Of a stretch of 64,000 bases of DNA, positions 62,487 through 64,000 are shown one piece after another. This stretch comes from Podarcis raffonei. Its lineage: Eukaryota > Chordata > Lepidosauria > Squamata > Lacertidae. A program made the translations under genes and the position numbers. Positions within the stretch are counted from its first letter, which is position 1. The number at the start of each line of letters is the position of its first letter. The stretch spans positions 1,188,001-1,252,000 of the forward strand of contig NC_070614.1 of the NCBI RefSeq assembly GCF_027172205.1. Reading direction: 5' to 3'. The notes under the pieces were generated by a model. That model saw nothing but the letters and a program-made list of their open reading frames with translations, was not told the origin of the DNA and searched no databases.

Positions 62487-64000
62487 AAAATAATGCAGAA
62501 GGTCCCAAGTTCATCTTTGTTTGATGGCTGACAAGAAGACCGTGAAATATCTCATTGCACACCAAACTGGGAGAGGAGCTGATTCTGGTGTCCTTTGCCA
62601 CCTGCACCAGCCATGCTGTTTTCCTGCCTAACCTTGATAGGAAGTTAAGAATAAATTAAAAACCCTTCTCCGGCTTTCCTATGGAAATGGTAGGTGCAAG
62701 GAGAGATGGGGGATTTGAGATAAGAAGGCAGCAGTGTCGACTGAGGGCGCTTGCTTCCCCCACCCACCCTCTGCTGCCCAAGGCACAGATGGGGGGATAT
62801 ATATATATATATATATATAATCAATGTCTGCAGTAGCTTCTTTCTGCTCTGATGAATAGATTCTAAAGAGGCAGTGACATTATTTGAGATAAGAGAGGAG
62901 AGAAAAAGGGTCAGTGATAGAAAATGTCAGAGCGCAGAGATGAAATGCAGCGGCCAGATTGGGGGGGCACTGGGGGGGTGTTGGGCCATGCGCTCCCTAT
63001 CCCACACACACATCCCCCTTGGAGGGGGAGGGAGGGAGAGAGAGAAAGGGTTTGAAAACTTTGAAATTCTAATATAGTTGAGGGGGAATCAAGTCACCGT
63101 ACTGAGTCCCCCCACTCCAAATGAATCCCCTCTGCCTCCAATTGTTCCTCAGGTTTAAGGCTTGTTTCTGTGTTGTTTGCTTCACTCCCCAAATTGTTTA
63201 CAAATAATAACATGGAAATGAGTGCTAAACTTGTGTTACTATATTTCTGAAAGTGACTTTAATGTTGTGTGAAACCTCAAATCCAATTTGGAAATTAAAA
63301 GGAAAACAGAATAAATGGCTCTGTGGATGCAGCCTCTGTCTTCCAACAAAATAACTACCACAGCATTTATTCAGGATGTTCTTTCTGGTTTTCAGAGCTA
63401 GCAAACTAAACTTGTGCCAGTTGCTGGAGACGTCAGGAGGGAAGAGAGCTCTGGCGCTCAGGTTCCGCTTGCGGGCTTTGCATGGAGGCGCCTGGGTGTC
63501 CCTGTGAGGACAGGAGGCTGGCCACTTCTCTCCCCAACAAACTCACGCTGTGATAGGGTCTAATGTTATGCACACACCTGTGAGGATGGCCCCGTGTCCA
63601 ATCTTGCCCTGCTTTGGCTTGGCAGCTCTGCCCCCTGTCCCTGCTCTGGGTCCTTCATGGGTGGATTGAGGTGAGGGCAGTTCACAGGATGGCAGGAGAG
63701 ACAGAGCTGTGCCCAGGACGGAGGGGCACCTGAGAGGGCAGTGCTGGACATGACCGCAAGTGAGTGGCAAGGCTGAGGAAAAGCAGACATGGGGTCTCGC
63801 AGCCCTCCCGGGTGCCGTCCCTTGAAAATGGAAGGTCACAATTCCTCTTGCCCTTCATCACCCTGAGCAAGCAAGGAGCGTTTTCCTGAACTCCTCTTCA
63901 GTGGCTCTGGTCACACACACACCCCGGCACCACCATCCCAGAAGGGTAGCATTGGGACTACTGGGCGCAGGTCTTGCTCACCTCACCTCAGGGAGGATCA
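62487..64000. other. Intergenic, nothing coding seen
   Basis: It contains a (TA)n at 62797-62819, purine-rich simple sequence near 63020-63050 and a CR1/SINE-type piece at about 63415-63530 (GTTCCGCTTGCGGGCTTTGC; GTGAGGACAGGAGGCTGGCC). In other vertebrates the next gene is FAM222A; I do not recognise any of it here. Confidence 0.4.

Noticed and set aside
62487-64000. First exon of FAM222A
   Set aside because: Synteny suggests the gene lies downstream, but I found no open exon with splice sites or a sequence I recognise.

Overview
The window is vertebrate nuclear DNA, most likely from a squamate reptile and possibly a lacertid-type lizard. Three observations support this. The genes have many short exons with GT-AG introns. 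Their order (UBE3B, MMAB, MVK) is the conserved vertebrate arrangement, seen on human 12q24. The repeats are CR1, L2-like and non-mammalian L1 LINEs, several tRNA-derived SINEs, and Tc1, hAT and pogo-like DNA elements. The species call rests on remembered repeat sequences only.

Layout. Positions 568-27968 (+) carry the last 20 coding exons of UBE3B, a HECT E3 ubiquitin ligase; about 208 N-terminal residues, including the IQ motif, lie before the window. Its 3' untranslated region runs to about 30.2 kb. Converging on it is MMAB (31029-42582, -), mitochondrial cob(I)alamin adenosyltransferase, complete in nine coding exons (238 codons plus stop). MVK (42775-54788, +), mevalonate kinase, is complete in ten coding exons (396 codons plus stop). 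The MMAB and MVK start codons lie head to head, 192 bases apart, in a GC-rich island that looks like a shared bidirectional promoter. From 54.8 to 64 kb I find no further coding exon: the stretch holds decayed CR1 copies, SINEs, microsatellites and a few non-repetitive AT-rich blocks.

The exon models were joined by hand. Lengths and phases add up exactly: 2583 nt for the UBE3B part, 717 nt for MMAB and 1191 nt for MVK, all open to the stop.

The introns hold informative repeats. A nearly full-length L1 with a 14-base target duplication splits an older CR1 tail in UBE3B. A Tc1 element there has an internally deleted transposase that was later hit by a second small transposon and by a SINE. In an MMAB intron a CR1 with a 612-codon open reverse-transcriptase frame is interrupted by a solo LTR flanked by a 5-base duplication. 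In an MVK intron sits a 1250-bp non-autonomous hAT-like element with a perfect 8-base duplication. The 3' splice site of MVK coding exon 2 abuts a CR1/SINE tail.

I found no operon, CRISPR array, RNA gene or new multi-gene system. The genes are ordinary metabolic and housekeeping loci; the interest lies in nested insertions, repeat-derived splice sequence and possible conserved non-coding blocks.
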